Shown here: piece after piece, positions 34,624-43,178 of the stretch
Layout: every line of letters starts with the position of its first letter
Position numbering within the stretch: the stretch's first letter is position 1
Source of the DNA: Niastella caeni
Lineage (GTDB): Bacteria > Bacteroidota > Bacteroidia > Chitinophagales > Chitinophagaceae
Assembly: GCF_004834005.1 (NCBI RefSeq)
Contig: NZ_STFF01000001.1
Span: 1,549,347-1,613,346, forward strand
Reading direction: 5' to 3'
Length of the DNA: 64,000 nt
Position numbers and translations under genes: made by a program
The notes under the pieces: generated by a model
What the model was told of the DNA's origin: nothing
What the model saw: the letters and a program-made list of their open reading frames with translations, nothing else
The model's database searches: none

Positions 34624-35634
34624 ATGAAAATTGTTTCTTATCTCAGCGACGGCCACGACCGTGTAGCTATATTAGTAGACGGATTGTTATTTGATGCCGA
34701 AGTTTTACACCCCGATCTACCACAAAATATGAGCATGTTCCTAAGTTATTGGGAAGATGCCTACCGCATGGCGCTGGGCGGAGAAATGATGATCAGAGAA
34801 GGAAAGATCTCCAAGAGCAAAGGATTTGCGTACGAAAGTGCAACTATTCTGGCGCCGGTACCTTTCCCCACATCTTGTCGTGATGGCTATGCTTTCCGGC
34901 AGCACGTGGAAGCGGCCCGCCGCAACCGCAAAGTACCAATGATCCCCGAATTCGATCAATACCCCATTTTCTATTTTACCAATCACCACAGCATACAAGG
35001 TCCGGGCGATATACAATGCATGCCCGATCATTTTGAAAAACTCGATTTTGAACTGGAAGTGGCTATTGTCATTTGTAAACAAGGCCGTAACATCAGGGCA
35101 GAAGATGCCGACGAATATATTGGTGGATTAATGATAATGAACGACATGAGTGCCCGCCGTTTGCAAATGGAAGAAATGCTGCTGAACCTGGGACCCGCCA
35201 AAGGAAAGGATTTTTCTACCGTTATCGGCCCCTGGTTGGTAACTTTAGATGAACTACAACAATACGAAGTGCCTACCAAAGAAGGGCATACCGGTAAAAC
35301 CTTCAACCTGCGGATGCAATGCCGGGTGAATGGTCAGCAGGTAAGTGATGGCAATATGAAGGATATGGACTGGACCTTTGCCGAGATCATTGAAAGAGCT
35401 TCTTATGGCGTTGATCTGTATCCCGGCGATGTTATTGGCAGCGGCACGGTAGGAACCGGTTGCTTCTTAGAGTTGAATGGTACGGGTAAACTGAACGACC
35501 CTAATTACCAGGAACAATGGCTGCAACCCGGCGATGTAGTTGAAATGGAAATAGATGGTTTGGGCATACTCAGCAATACGATCGTTCAGGAAGAAGATGA
35601 TTTTTCAATATTGGCCAGGAAGAAGTCAGTTTAA
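34624..35634 (+). CDS. Fumarylacetoacetate hydrolase family protein
   Basis: This protein has 336 aa from the ATG at 34624; the longer open frame upstream is made of repeat L and is rejected. FAH-fold signatures are present: the metal-binding DFELEVAIVICK (the usual D-ExE pattern), then YIGGLMIMNDMSARRLQ and KGKDFSTVIGPWLVT. These enzymes cleave or decarboxylate beta-diketo acids. The 16-nt gap to a flavin reductase gene, with which it often pairs in the tyrosine/homogentisate route of Bacteroidota, suggests fumarylacetoacetate as substrate, but no hmgA or hppD lies in this window. Confidence 0.88.
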   Translation: MKIVSYLSDGHDRVAILVDGLLFDAEVLHPDLPQNMSMFLSYWEDAYRMALGGEMMIREGKISKSKGFAYESATILAPVPFPTSCRDGYAFRQHVEAARRNRKVPMIPEFDQYPIFYFTNHHSIQGPGDIQCMPDHFEKLDFELEVAIVICKQGRNIRAEDADEYIGGLMIMNDMSARRLQMEEMLLNLGPAKGKDFSTVIGPWLVTLDELQQYEVPTKEGHTGKTFNLRMQCRVNGQQVSDGNMKDMDWTFAEIIERASYGVDLYPGDVIGSGTVGTGCFLELNGTGKLNDPNYQEQWLQPGDVVEMEIDGLGILSNTIVQEEDDFSILARKKSV

Positions 35635-35650
35635 ATTATCACATTATATT

Positions 35651-36532
35651 ATGATCCTTGATTTAAAAGATCTAACACCGGTTCAACGGCAAAACTATCT
35701 GCAACACGCCATAGCACCCCGACCTATTTGCTTTGCCAGTACGGTTGACAGAGCAGGTAATGTGAACCTGAGCCCATTTAGCTTTTTTAATCTTTTTTCT
35801 TCCAACCCGCCGATTGTTATTTTTTCACCCGCCCGCCGGGTACGCGATAATACCACTAAGCATACGTTACAAAATGTAATGGAAGTGCCCGAAGTGGTGA
35901 TCAACATCGTGGATTATGACATGGTATACCAAACCAGTTTGGCCAGTTGTGAATTCCCCAAAGAAGTAAACGAATTCACCAAAGCCGGTTTTACTGCCGA
36001 ACCTGCCACGCTGATACAGCCGCCGATGGTTAAAGAAAGCAAAGTGAAGATGGAATGCAAGGTGCATGAAATAAAACCTCTGGGTACAGAAGGCGGAGCA
36101 GGCAACCTGGTGATTTGCGAAGTACTGCGCATGCATATTGCCGATGAAATACTTAATGAAAAGAACCTGATCGATCAGCGCAAATTGCACCATGTGGCCC
36201 GCCTGGGTGGCGACTGGTATTGCAGGGTGAATGAAACCAACCTCTTCCAGGTTGAAAAACCCAATACTCAATTGGGCATTGGAATAGACGCCCTACCAGC
36301 ACCTGTTAAAAATAGCAAGATCCTTACCGGTAATAACCTGGCCCAGCTAGGCAACGTACACGAAATGCCGGTGATTGATCCCGCGTTTGACGATCCACAA
36401 TTAAAAAGCATTTTTCAATATTATTCGGTAAACCCTGCCGATATGGAGACCGAATTACATACATATGCCAAAAAGCTGCTAAACGAAGGCCGGGTGCAGG
36501 AAGCCTGGCAGGTGCTGCTGGCGCTGAATTAA
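35651..36532 (+). CDS. Flavin reductase family (FMN-binding) protein
   Basis: This protein has 293 aa from the ATG at 35651, just 16 nt after the FAH gene; the frame opens earlier but overlaps the FAH gene. The flavin-binding split-barrel is visible as AIAPRPICFASTVDRAGNVN, then SPFSFFNLFSSNPPIVIFSP and the DNTTKHTLQN phosphate loop. It is longer than simple flavin reductases, with a helical C-terminal extension of about 80 residues. The precise reaction is unknown; operon context suggests aromatic amino-acid breakdown. Confidence 0.85.
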   Translation: MILDLKDLTPVQRQNYLQHAIAPRPICFASTVDRAGNVNLSPFSFFNLFSSNPPIVIFSPARRVRDNTTKHTLQNVMEVPEVVINIVDYDMVYQTSLASCEFPKEVNEFTKAGFTAEPATLIQPPMVKESKVKMECKVHEIKPLGTEGGAGNLVICEVLRMHIADEILNEKNLIDQRKLHHVARLGGDWYCRVNETNLFQVEKPNTQLGIGIDALPAPVKNSKILTGNNLAQLGNVHEMPVIDPAFDDPQLKSIFQYYSVNPADMETELHTYAKKLLNEGRVQEAWQVLLALN

Positions 36533-36533
36533 A

Positions 36534-36629
36534 AGACTCAAGACCCAAGATCCAGGGCACAAGGAGCTGAATTTGTAAGCGCTACCCGAAAAAAAGCCCT
36601 TGAGCCTTGATTCTTGTGCCTTGAACCTT
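36534..36629. repeat. Word-type inverted repeat M overlapping the lysS promoter
   Basis: The left arm (36534-36564) reads AGACTCAAGACCCAAGATCC and GGGCACAAGG, starting at the flavin reductase stop. The right arm (36597-36629) reads CCCTTGAGCCTTGATTCTTG and TGCCTTGAACCTT. The right arm contains the -33 TTG of the lysS promoter. Confidence 0.65.
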
Positions 36630-36644
36630 ATTTGATTACCTTTG
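36614..36644 (+). promoter_or_regulatory. Promoter of lysS
   Basis: TTG (36614-36616), a 20-nt spacer and TACCTTTG (36637-36644) match the consensus exactly, 20 nt before the ATG at 36665. It rules out the upstream open-frame start at 36614. Confidence 0.7.
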
Positions 36645-36664
36645 CAGCCGCATTTGCAATTATT

Positions 36665-38191
36665 ATGAGCACACAACATTTGTCTGAACAGGAAATCATT
36701 CGTCGCGAAAAATTACAGGAATTACAAAAGCTGGGCATAGATCCTTATCCGGCGCCGCTTTACCCGGTTAATATCACTGCGGCCTACATTAAGGAACATT
36801 ATAAGGGCGAAGAAAACAAAGCCGACTTTGCCAATGTTTGTCTGGCCGGCCGTATCATGAGCATCCGTGACATGGGAAAGGCTTCCTTTGCCGTAATTCA
36901 GGATAGCAGCAGTAAAATTCAGCTTTATATTAAGCGCGACGAAATTTGCCCAGGTGAAGACAAATTGCTGTACGATAAAGTTTGGAAACACCTCACCGAT
37001 ATTGGCGATATCATTGGCGTGAAAGGATATGTGTTCACCACTAAAACCGGTGAAACCTCCGTGCACGTAACCGAACTTACTTTCCTTACCAAATCTTTAA
37101 AACCATTACCCATTGTAAAGGAAAAAGAAGGTGAGACGTTTGACGCCGTTACAGATCCTGAGTTCCGTTACCGCCAACGCTATGTTGATTTGATCATCAA
37201 TCCACAGGTAAAAGACGTTTTTACAAAGCGCAGTCAGTTGATCAATACCATCCGTGATTTCTTAAATGCACAGGGTGCTTTGGAAGTAGATACGCCGGTA
37301 TTGCAAGCCATACCCGGTGGTGCTGCTGCCCGCCCGTTCATTACGCATCACAATGCACTGGATGTGCCTTTTTATTTGCGTATTGCCAATGAACTGTACC
37401 TGAAACGCCTTATTGTAGGCGGGTTCGACTGGGTATATGAGTTCAGCCGTAATTTTCGCAATGAGGGTATGGACCGCACCCATAACCCTGAATTTACCGT
37501 TCTGGAATGGTATACTGCATACAAGGATTATTTCTGGATGATGGAGATCACAGAACAACTGGTCGAAAAAATAGCAGTTGCCTTGCATAATACAACTACT
37601 GTTCAGGTAGGTGACACAACAATTAATTTCAAAGCGCCGTTCAAGCGCATCAGCATATATGATGCCATTAAAGAACATACAGGCATCGACGTAAGCAATA
37701 TGAATGAAGATGAGTTACGGCAGGTGTGTAAAAAGCTGAACATTCATACCGAAGCGAGTATGGGTAAAGGAAAACTGATCGATGAGCTGTTTGGTTCAAA
37801 ATGCGAAGAGCATTATGTGCAACCCACGTTCATCATCGATTACCCGGTTGAAATGAGCCCGCTTACCAAAAAGCACCGCAGCAAACCGGGCCTGGTAGAA
37901 CGTTTTGAACTGATGGTAAATGGTAAAGAGATCGCCAATGCATACAGCGAGCTGAATGACCCCATCGATCAACGACAACGTTTTGAAGAGCAGGCTGAGC
38001 TGTTGAAACGTGGTGATGATGAAGCCATGTTTATCGACAATGATTTTCTGCGTTCCCTTGAATATGGTATGCCCCCAACATCGGGTATTGGTATCGGTAT
38101 CGACCGCCTGGTAATGCTGATGACCAATCAACCCAGTATACAGGATGTACTGCTGTTCCCGCAAATGCGTCCTGAAAAGACCGGAGAGTAA
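36665..38191 (+). CDS. lysS: Lysyl-tRNA synthetase (class II)
   Basis: This 508-aa cytoplasmic enzyme charges tRNA-Lys. The N-terminal OB-fold anticodon-binding domain covers about residues 50-165 (VCLAGRIMSIRDMGKASFAV). The class II core has motif 1 (FLNAQGALEVDTPVLQAIPG), motif 2 (YEFSRNFRNEGMDRTHNPEF) and motif 3 (GIGIGIDRLVMLMTN). EVDTPVL and GGAAARPFITHHNALD are typical of bacterial LysS. The start was chosen from the consensus promoter and from the family N-terminus (MSTQHLSEQEIIRREKL). It is followed by a strong terminator and stands alone. Confidence 0.98.
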   Translation: MSTQHLSEQEIIRREKLQELQKLGIDPYPAPLYPVNITAAYIKEHYKGEENKADFANVCLAGRIMSIRDMGKASFAVIQDSSSKIQLYIKRDEICPGEDKLLYDKVWKHLTDIGDIIGVKGYVFTTKTGETSVHVTELTFLTKSLKPLPIVKEKEGETFDAVTDPEFRYRQRYVDLIINPQVKDVFTKRSQLINTIRDFLNAQGALEVDTPVLQAIPGGAAARPFITHHNALDVPFYLRIANELYLKRLIVGGFDWVYEFSRNFRNEGMDRTHNPEFTVLEWYTAYKDYFWMMEITEQLVEKIAVALHNTTTVQVGDTTINFKAPFKRISIYDAIKEHTGIDVSNMNEDELRQVCKKLNIHTEASMGKGKLIDELFGSKCEEHYVQPTFIIDYPVEMSPLTKKHRSKPGLVERFELMVNGKEIANAYSELNDPIDQRQRFEEQAELLKRGDDEAMFIDNDFLRSLEYGMPPTSGIGIGIDRLVMLMTNQPSIQDVLLFPQMRPEKTGE

Positions 38192-38236
38192 AGAAAAAGC
38201 AACCGTTATTCCATAGATAGTTGTTCGAACATAATT

Positions 38237-38270
38237 AAAGTAGCACACCACCAATGTGCTACTTTTTCGT
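38237..38270 (+). terminator. Rho-independent terminator of lysS
   Basis: AAAGTAGCAC (38237-38246), a 9-nt loop and GTGCTACTTT (38256-38265) form a perfect stem continuing into TTCGTTTT. Confidence 0.88.
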
Positions 38271-38451
38271 TTTAAATTCCCACCACCAACATTAACTTCC
38301 CTCTCGCGGACTATTTCTTCCCATACAGGGAAACGCTCCCCTTACAGGTCAATTTTTACTAATAAGTAATGTTATTGTTTAGAGGGCATTAAATAATAGC
38401 ACTTAGGTTGGCAGCGTAATTGTAAATTTTCAGGTGTCAAAAGATCCGCAT

Positions 38452-39729
38452 ATGAAAACCCTCTACACCCTATGCACCCTTTTAGTGCTAAGTACACAAC
38501 AAACGTTTGCCCAAACGTACACATTTAACTGGGCAACCAGTTTTGTAACCAGTTGGCTTACCGGCGTGCTATCCGGCAATGCTAATAATATTAATAGCTC
38601 AACAGTAAATGCAACTGTCAGCATTAGTAGTTCGCAAGGCAATACTGCCTTTACCAATTTCGGCGCTTTTGCCGCACCGGTAGTATCCGGGTCTCCTTTT
38701 ACAACTAATCTGAGCACCATTACTTCCAACATTGCTATTGGATGCGACTTTAGTAATAAATCTAACTACGCTGATATTGTTATCACCTTCAATTCGGCCG
38801 TTAAAAATGTAAGTTTTAATGTGGCGGATATTGATAAACTCGCCTGGTGGAGCAGCACCTACTTTGATGAAATTGTGGTAACCGGCACCAACAGCGGTCT
38901 TGCAGTTACCAACCCAACCATTACCAAACTGGTTACAGGGTCTAATTACGTAACCATAGCAGGTAATGTGGCAACCGCCAATACAAACTGGGGCGAAGGC
39001 GGAAACAGCGCTTCAAGCGTTGCCGATCAGAATGGTACGGTTATCGTTAATTTCGGTTCTACCATATTAACTGCCATAACTATCCGATACCGAAATAATA
39101 CAGCGTCACAAAACAACCCCGAAGAACAATCCATTGCCATCGGGAATATTTCCTTTGAACGTGCTTCTACTTTACCGCTTACATTAACATCTTTTAATGG
39201 TGTTGTTAATAATAATGCTGTGCAGCTCAACTGGACTTCTGCTCTGGAAGAAAACCTGGAAAAATATATAGTTGAAAAAAGCACCAATGCTACCCACTGG
39301 CAAACATTGTCAACTGTAAAAGCGGCAGTGAACAGCAATAGTACGAATGAATACAATGTAACCGACCCCAATGCAGCGCCTGTAAATTATTATCGACTGA
39401 AACAGGTTGATGTAGATGGCAACTATACTTATTCACAGATCATCCGTATACGCAGTGGCACCAACGACAAAACAGGAATTAAGCTGTATCCCAATCCTGC
39501 CATTAACGCTGCTACGGTTACTATTAACAGTAAAACCAAACTAACTGCTCATATTAAAGTATACAATCAGTTTGGGACGCAGTTACAACATTTACAGCGG
39601 CAGCTTATTACAGGTTCCAACAACATCCCTGTTCCCGGTATACAAACGCTACCATCCGGTACATACATAGTATCTGTTGAAGATGAAGCCGGCAATAAAA
39701 TTGGGACCACGTCATTCATTAAACAATAG
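38452..39729 (+). CDS. Secreted protein with T9SS type A sorting domain
   Basis: This protein has 425 aa from the ATG at 38452 (signal peptide MKTLYTLCTLLVLS..., cleavage near TFAQ). A beta-rich Asn/Thr/Ser domain occupies residues 20-245. A linker strand domain follows (LTLTSFNGVVNNNAVQLNWT and YYRLKQVDVDGNYTYSQIIR). The C-terminal type IX secretion signal is KLYPNPAINAATVTIN ... SGTYIVSVEDEAG ... FIKQ. The sorting domain directs export across the outer membrane and surface anchoring. The N-terminal domain is not one I can name. It is a single gene with its own terminator. Confidence 0.88.
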   Translation: MKTLYTLCTLLVLSTQQTFAQTYTFNWATSFVTSWLTGVLSGNANNINSSTVNATVSISSSQGNTAFTNFGAFAAPVVSGSPFTTNLSTITSNIAIGCDFSNKSNYADIVITFNSAVKNVSFNVADIDKLAWWSSTYFDEIVVTGTNSGLAVTNPTITKLVTGSNYVTIAGNVATANTNWGEGGNSASSVADQNGTVIVNFGSTILTAITIRYRNNTASQNNPEEQSIAIGNISFERASTLPLTLTSFNGVVNNNAVQLNWTSALEENLEKYIVEKSTNATHWQTLSTVKAAVNSNSTNEYNVTDPNAAPVNYYRLKQVDVDGNYTYSQIIRIRSGTNDKTGIKLYPNPAINAATVTINSKTKLTAHIKVYNQFGTQLQHLQRQLITGSNNIPVPGIQTLPSGTYIVSVEDEAGNKIGTTSFIKQ

Positions 39730-39760
39730 CCGCTCTCCTGATAGCCATGAACTGTAACGC

Positions 39761-39790
39761 AACCTCTGCACAATAGTGCAGAGGTTTTTT
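39761..39790 (+). terminator. Rho-independent terminator of the T9SS cargo gene
   Basis: AACCTCTGCAC (39761-39771), the loop AATA and GTGCAGAGGTT (39776-39786) form a perfect 11-bp stem running into TTTTATT. It also lies 8 nt from the 3' end of the convergent SDR gene. Confidence 0.9.
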
Positions 39791-39797
39791 ATTATCA

Positions 39798-40619
39798 TTA
39801 TAAGAAAAGATCAAGCATAAGCTTTTGCGCCGGGTTTACTGCGTAGTGGGTAAAATCAGTAACGCCTTGTTGCGTCAGGATTTCCTCATCAATAAAGAAA
39901 TTACCGGTACATTCCGTAGCGGGACGTTGTAAGATATGATAAGCCGCATCGGCTACTATTTCAGGCTTCCGGCTGCGTTGAACCATCATATCTCCCCCAA
40001 CTATGTTTTGAATGGCAGCAGTGGCGATGGTGGTCTTGGGCCACAGGGCATTTACTCCGATCCGGTGCGGCTTAAGTTCTTCAGCCAGTCCCAAAACGAT
40101 CATACTCATCCCAAACTTGCTGATAGTATAAGCCAGGAATCGCCCAAACCACTCAGGATTTAATGTTAAAGGCGGGGATAAATTCAAAATATGCGCATTA
40201 GTACTCTTTTTTAACAAGGGTAAACACGCTTTACTCATGAAAAAGGTCCCACGTACATTTATATCATGCATGAGGTCCCAGCGTTTTGGCTCAGTTTGCT
40301 CCGTCGGAGACAGCGTAATGGCGCTGGCGTTATTGATCAGAATATCCAATCCGCCCAATTGCTCAGCCGTTATTTTTACTATCTGTTCAATACTATCTTC
40401 AAAACGAATATCTCCCTGAATAGGAACCACTTTTCCCGCACCGGCTTTGGAAATTTCTTCCGCTGCGGTATAAATAGTTCCCTCTAATTTAGGGTGCGGT
40501 TCAGCCGTTTTGCCAACAATCGCAATGTCTGCTCCTTCAGCAGCTAAGCGCATGGCAATCGCTTTACCTATACCCCGCGAACCTCCTGTAATAAGTACTT
40601 TTTTTCCCTTGAACTGCAT
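39798..40619 (-). CDS. Short-chain dehydrogenase/reductase (HSDL2-like)
   Basis: This is a 273-aa NAD(P)-dependent oxidoreductase. The cofactor motif GGSRGIG is at residues 12-18, NNAS near 95, and the catalytic Ser region (LNLSPPLTLNPEWF) is followed by YTISKFGMSMIVLGLAEE with the Tyr-x-x-x-Lys pair. The LSPP and VNALWPKTTIATAA blocks are characteristic of the HSDL2 branch, which is linked to fatty-acid metabolism; the substrate is unknown. It is a single gene. Confidence 0.88.
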   Translation of the reverse strand: MQFKGKKVLITGGSRGIGKAIAMRLAAEGADIAIVGKTAEPHPKLEGTIYTAAEEISKAGAGKVVPIQGDIRFEDSIEQIVKITAEQLGGLDILINNASAITLSPTEQTEPKRWDLMHDINVRGTFFMSKACLPLLKKSTNAHILNLSPPLTLNPEWFGRFLAYTISKFGMSMIVLGLAEELKPHRIGVNALWPKTTIATAAIQNIVGGDMMVQRSRKPEIVADAAYHILQRPATECTGNFFIDEEILTQQGVTDFTHYAVNPAQKLMLDLFL

Positions 40620-41453
40620 AGTAGTGTATTTATCGGGTGAATCAATTAGGAATGCGTTTTACAATTTATTCTAATTCAGCGTCAAACAAAAACGAAAAGT
40701 ATTAGCACAGCAAAAGATCAACGTAATTTTACTATATCATAGGTAATTTCTGAATAATATAAATCAAGCATTTGTTCGCTTGCAATTCAATTTTTTTAAC
40801 AATATGTTTGTATACGTCAGATTGATCGATTCACAAGAACACCAATATCCAAAGAAAAAACCTGATCCAAAAATCCGAGAAAAACCATCCCGATAGCTAT
40901 CGGGACCAAAATCCAGAAAAACCAAAACCCGCTAATTAACGGGATATCCAAGATCCAAAGAAAAACCGAGTTCAAAAAACCAATGTTCCTGAAAACCAAA
41001 ATGAGTTCCTGAATCAATCAATTAAGACAAAGAAGAAATCCAAATCCGTTTTAAATCCAGGCATCCTTTGAAAATGAACTAAAATTTGTACCTCCTGATG
41101 AACCCTGTTCCTTCTTGGTAAGGTTTAGTACAAACTTTTTGACAGTCCCGGAGTCTATCTCCTGGACTGTTTCTTTTTATACCAGTCTCAACCCTCTATG
41201 TATAAGCAGAAAGTCCGAAAGAAGCTTGCCTGGTGGCGTACTCCTTCCGGACTTAATTCCTCAGACCTCAGACTTATTAACCTTTCAATTATTCATTTTC
41301 CGTACCAACCATTTCTGCCTTCCCTGTCTTCCGGTCCTGCTAAAATCTATCTCCAACCTGTCTTTTTGTATTTCAGCTATATGGTTTTTCAATCATTCTT
41401 TTCAAATCTCCTTCCTTCAACTTACTATATACTTCCAACTTCTTACCTCTTTC
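40620..41453. other. 834-nt gap with palindromes and word repeats
   Basis: No gene is convincing here; a 66-codon minus frame (40817-41017) is just a repetitive A/C-rich tract of CCAAAATCCAGAAAAACC-like words. Palindromes are TCCCGATAG-CTATCGGGA (40888-40905) and CCCG...CGGG (40928-40943). A small-RNA candidate with terminator occupies 41085-41178. AAGTCCGAAAG (41211-41221) faces CTTCCGGACTT (41244-41254). The last part, before the MFS gene end, is a C/T-rich word run (CTTCAACTTACTATATACTT). Confidence 0.5.
41085..41178 (+). ncRNA. Candidate small structured RNA with terminator
   Basis: TTTGTAC (41085-41091) pairs with GTACAAA (41128-41134), enclosing AACC (41101-41104) and GGTT (41122-41125). 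Directly after, ACAGTCC (41142-41148) pairs with GGACTGT (41164-41170), with an inner GGAG/CTCC, followed by TTCTTTTTAT. The nearest plus-strand gene upstream (38452) has its own terminator and no plus gene follows for 10 kb, so this is not a leader. Promoter and 5' end are not clear. Confidence 0.4.
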
Positions 41454-43001
41454 TTAATGCGCATCCGTAACAATCACCGGTTTCTTCTTAAACTTCTGCA
41501 AATAGATCACAGGAATGGCTGCCAGTACAAACACCCCGATCAACAGGTACATATGATCATACGTTACCAGCATAGTTTGTTTTATAACTGTTCCTTCCAT
41601 CATCCCGTTGCTCTTTTGCTGGGCTTCCAATAAGGAATACCCTTTGCTCAGTAACATTTGTATTTGCCCATCCCTACGCTGTATATAAGCCGGATTATAC
41701 GGATTAATATTTTCTATTAGTAGATTACGGATCTCGCCCGATTTGAGGTGTATAAGGGTTGTGAGAATGGCTACACCAAACGATCCACCCAACTGACGCA
41801 TCATGTTGTTCAACCCAGTTCCCTGGCCAATTTGTTTTCCCTGAAGACCCTGTACCGCCAATGTGGTAAGCGGTACGAACAGAATGGCCATACCAATTCC
41901 CCGGATAATAAGCGGCCAGAAGAAATCACCGGTACCTGATTCGAGCGTACTGTTCGATAGCATCCAACAGAAAATGAAGAACAGGAAAAAACCACCCGTT
42001 GCCATAAACTGCGCCGGTACCCCTTTCTTCAACATCGCACCTACAAACGGCATCATTAAAATGGTAGCCACCCCGCTGGGCAATAAGATCAATCCTGTTT
42101 GAAAGGCCGTAAACCCTAATAGGTTCTGACAAAACACCGGGAAAATAAATACGGAACCATAAAGCGCGAACCCAAGCGCAAAGGAAGTAATAATACCTAC
42201 TGCGAAGCTTCGGTCCTTCAGGATGCGGAAATCAACCACCGGATGATCAGTGCTAAGTTCCCGCCAGATAAAACCAATACCTGCCAGAAGCGTAGTAATG
42301 GTCAGTGCCGCTATATAAGGCGTAGCAAACCAGTCTTCCGACTCCCCTTTTTCCAACACCACCTGCAAGCTTCCCACACCAACTGCCAGTAACAGGATAC
42401 CCCACCAATCGATCGGTTTTCCTTTTGCAAACTTTGGCGACTCCCGTACAAACATCGATACGAGAAAGGCAGCAATAGCACCCACCGGAATATTTACATA
42501 GAATATATAACGCCAGTTTGAATTGTCAACGATGTAGCCACCAATGGTGGGACCGATCGTAGGACCTACCACCGCACCCAAACCAAATAATGCGGTTGCC
42601 ATTCCAATTTCTTCCCGCGGCCAGGTTTCCATTAATATGGCCTGTGCGGTTGACAATAAACCACCACCTGCCAACCCTTGCAATATCCGGAACAGGATCA
42701 GCTCCGTAAGAGAGCTTGCCTGTCCGCATAAATAAGAAGCCAGCGTGAATATCAAAATGGAGGCGAGAAAATAATTCTTTCTTCCAAAACGATCGCCCAG
42801 CCAACCCGACATCGGTAAAATAATTACGTTGGCCACTGCATAACCGGTTACCAGCCAGCCGGCATCTTCCAGGGTAGCGCCCAGGTTTCCCATGATCTCG
42901 GGCAGGGCTACGTTCACGATCGTTGTATCGATCAACTCCAGCAAGGAAGCCATGATCACGGTAATGGTAATGATCCATTTCCTAAATCCTTGTTCTGCCA
43001 T
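41454..43001 (-). CDS. DHA2-type MFS efflux permease (EmrB/QacA family)
   Basis: This 515-aa inner-membrane protein has 14 predicted helices. Typical motifs are DTTIVNVALPEIMGNLG in helix 1 (motif D1), GWLGDRFGRKNYFL (motif A), RILQGLAGGGLLSTAQAIL (motif B) and GLGAVVGPTIGPTIGGYIVD (motif C, typical of proton-driven exporters). With the upstream HlyD-type and TolC-type genes it forms a tripartite pump that exports toxic compounds across both membranes. It is the last gene of the tetR-tolC-emrA-emrB operon. It is set apart from emrA by a 177-nt gap carrying inverted repeat O, a possible mRNA processing or attenuation point. Confidence 0.95.
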   Translation of the reverse strand: MAEQGFRKWIITITVIMASLLELIDTTIVNVALPEIMGNLGATLEDAGWLVTGYAVANVIILPMSGWLGDRFGRKNYFLASILIFTLASYLCGQASSLTELILFRILQGLAGGGLLSTAQAILMETWPREEIGMATALFGLGAVVGPTIGPTIGGYIVDNSNWRYIFYVNIPVGAIAAFLVSMFVRESPKFAKGKPIDWWGILLLAVGVGSLQVVLEKGESEDWFATPYIAALTITTLLAGIGFIWRELSTDHPVVDFRILKDRSFAVGIITSFALGFALYGSVFIFPVFCQNLLGFTAFQTGLILLPSGVATILMMPFVGAMLKKGVPAQFMATGGFFLFFIFCWMLSNSTLESGTGDFFWPLIIRGIGMAILFVPLTTLAVQGLQGKQIGQGTGLNNMMRQLGGSFGVAILTTLIHLKSGEIRNLLIENINPYNPAYIQRRDGQIQMLLSKGYSLLEAQQKSNGMMEGTVIKQTMLVTYDHMYLLIGVFVLAAIPVIYLQKFKKKPVIVTDAH

Positions 43002-43045
43002 AAAAACATATTTTTTTAGCCTAACGCTTATTCCTCAACTCAAAA

Positions 43046-43172
43046 ATTTTCAGCTACAAGCTGTAAGCCATAAGCCAAAGGCAAGGTTAAACGCCGAGTT
43101 GAAACTGTATTTGCTTGAAGCTTGCGGCTTGCAGCTTCCGGCTGTTTTCCGCTTGCAGCTTTCAGCTTTTAA
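43046..43172. repeat. Word-type inverted repeat O inside the efflux operon
   Basis: The left arm (43046-43086) carries CAGCTACAAGCTGTAAGCCA and TAAGCC words. The right arm (43114-43172) carries GCTTGCGGCTTGCAGCTTCC and CGCTTGCAGCTTTCAGCTTT. It lies between two genes of the same operon on the minus strand, so it is transcribed. Confidence 0.65.
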
Positions 43173-43178
43173 CTGCAC

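Noticed and set aside
40817..41017. 66-codon minus-strand ORF, hydrophobic and Trp/Phe rich
   Set aside because: The frame is a by-product of a repeated A/C-rich word tract (CCAAAATCC..., GAAAAACC...); no promoter, start context or family resemblance.
2176..43172. Word repeats as CRISPR or tandem-repeat arrays
   Set aside because: Words are degenerate, spacers are not unique fixed-length sequences, arms are inverted, and no cas genes are present.
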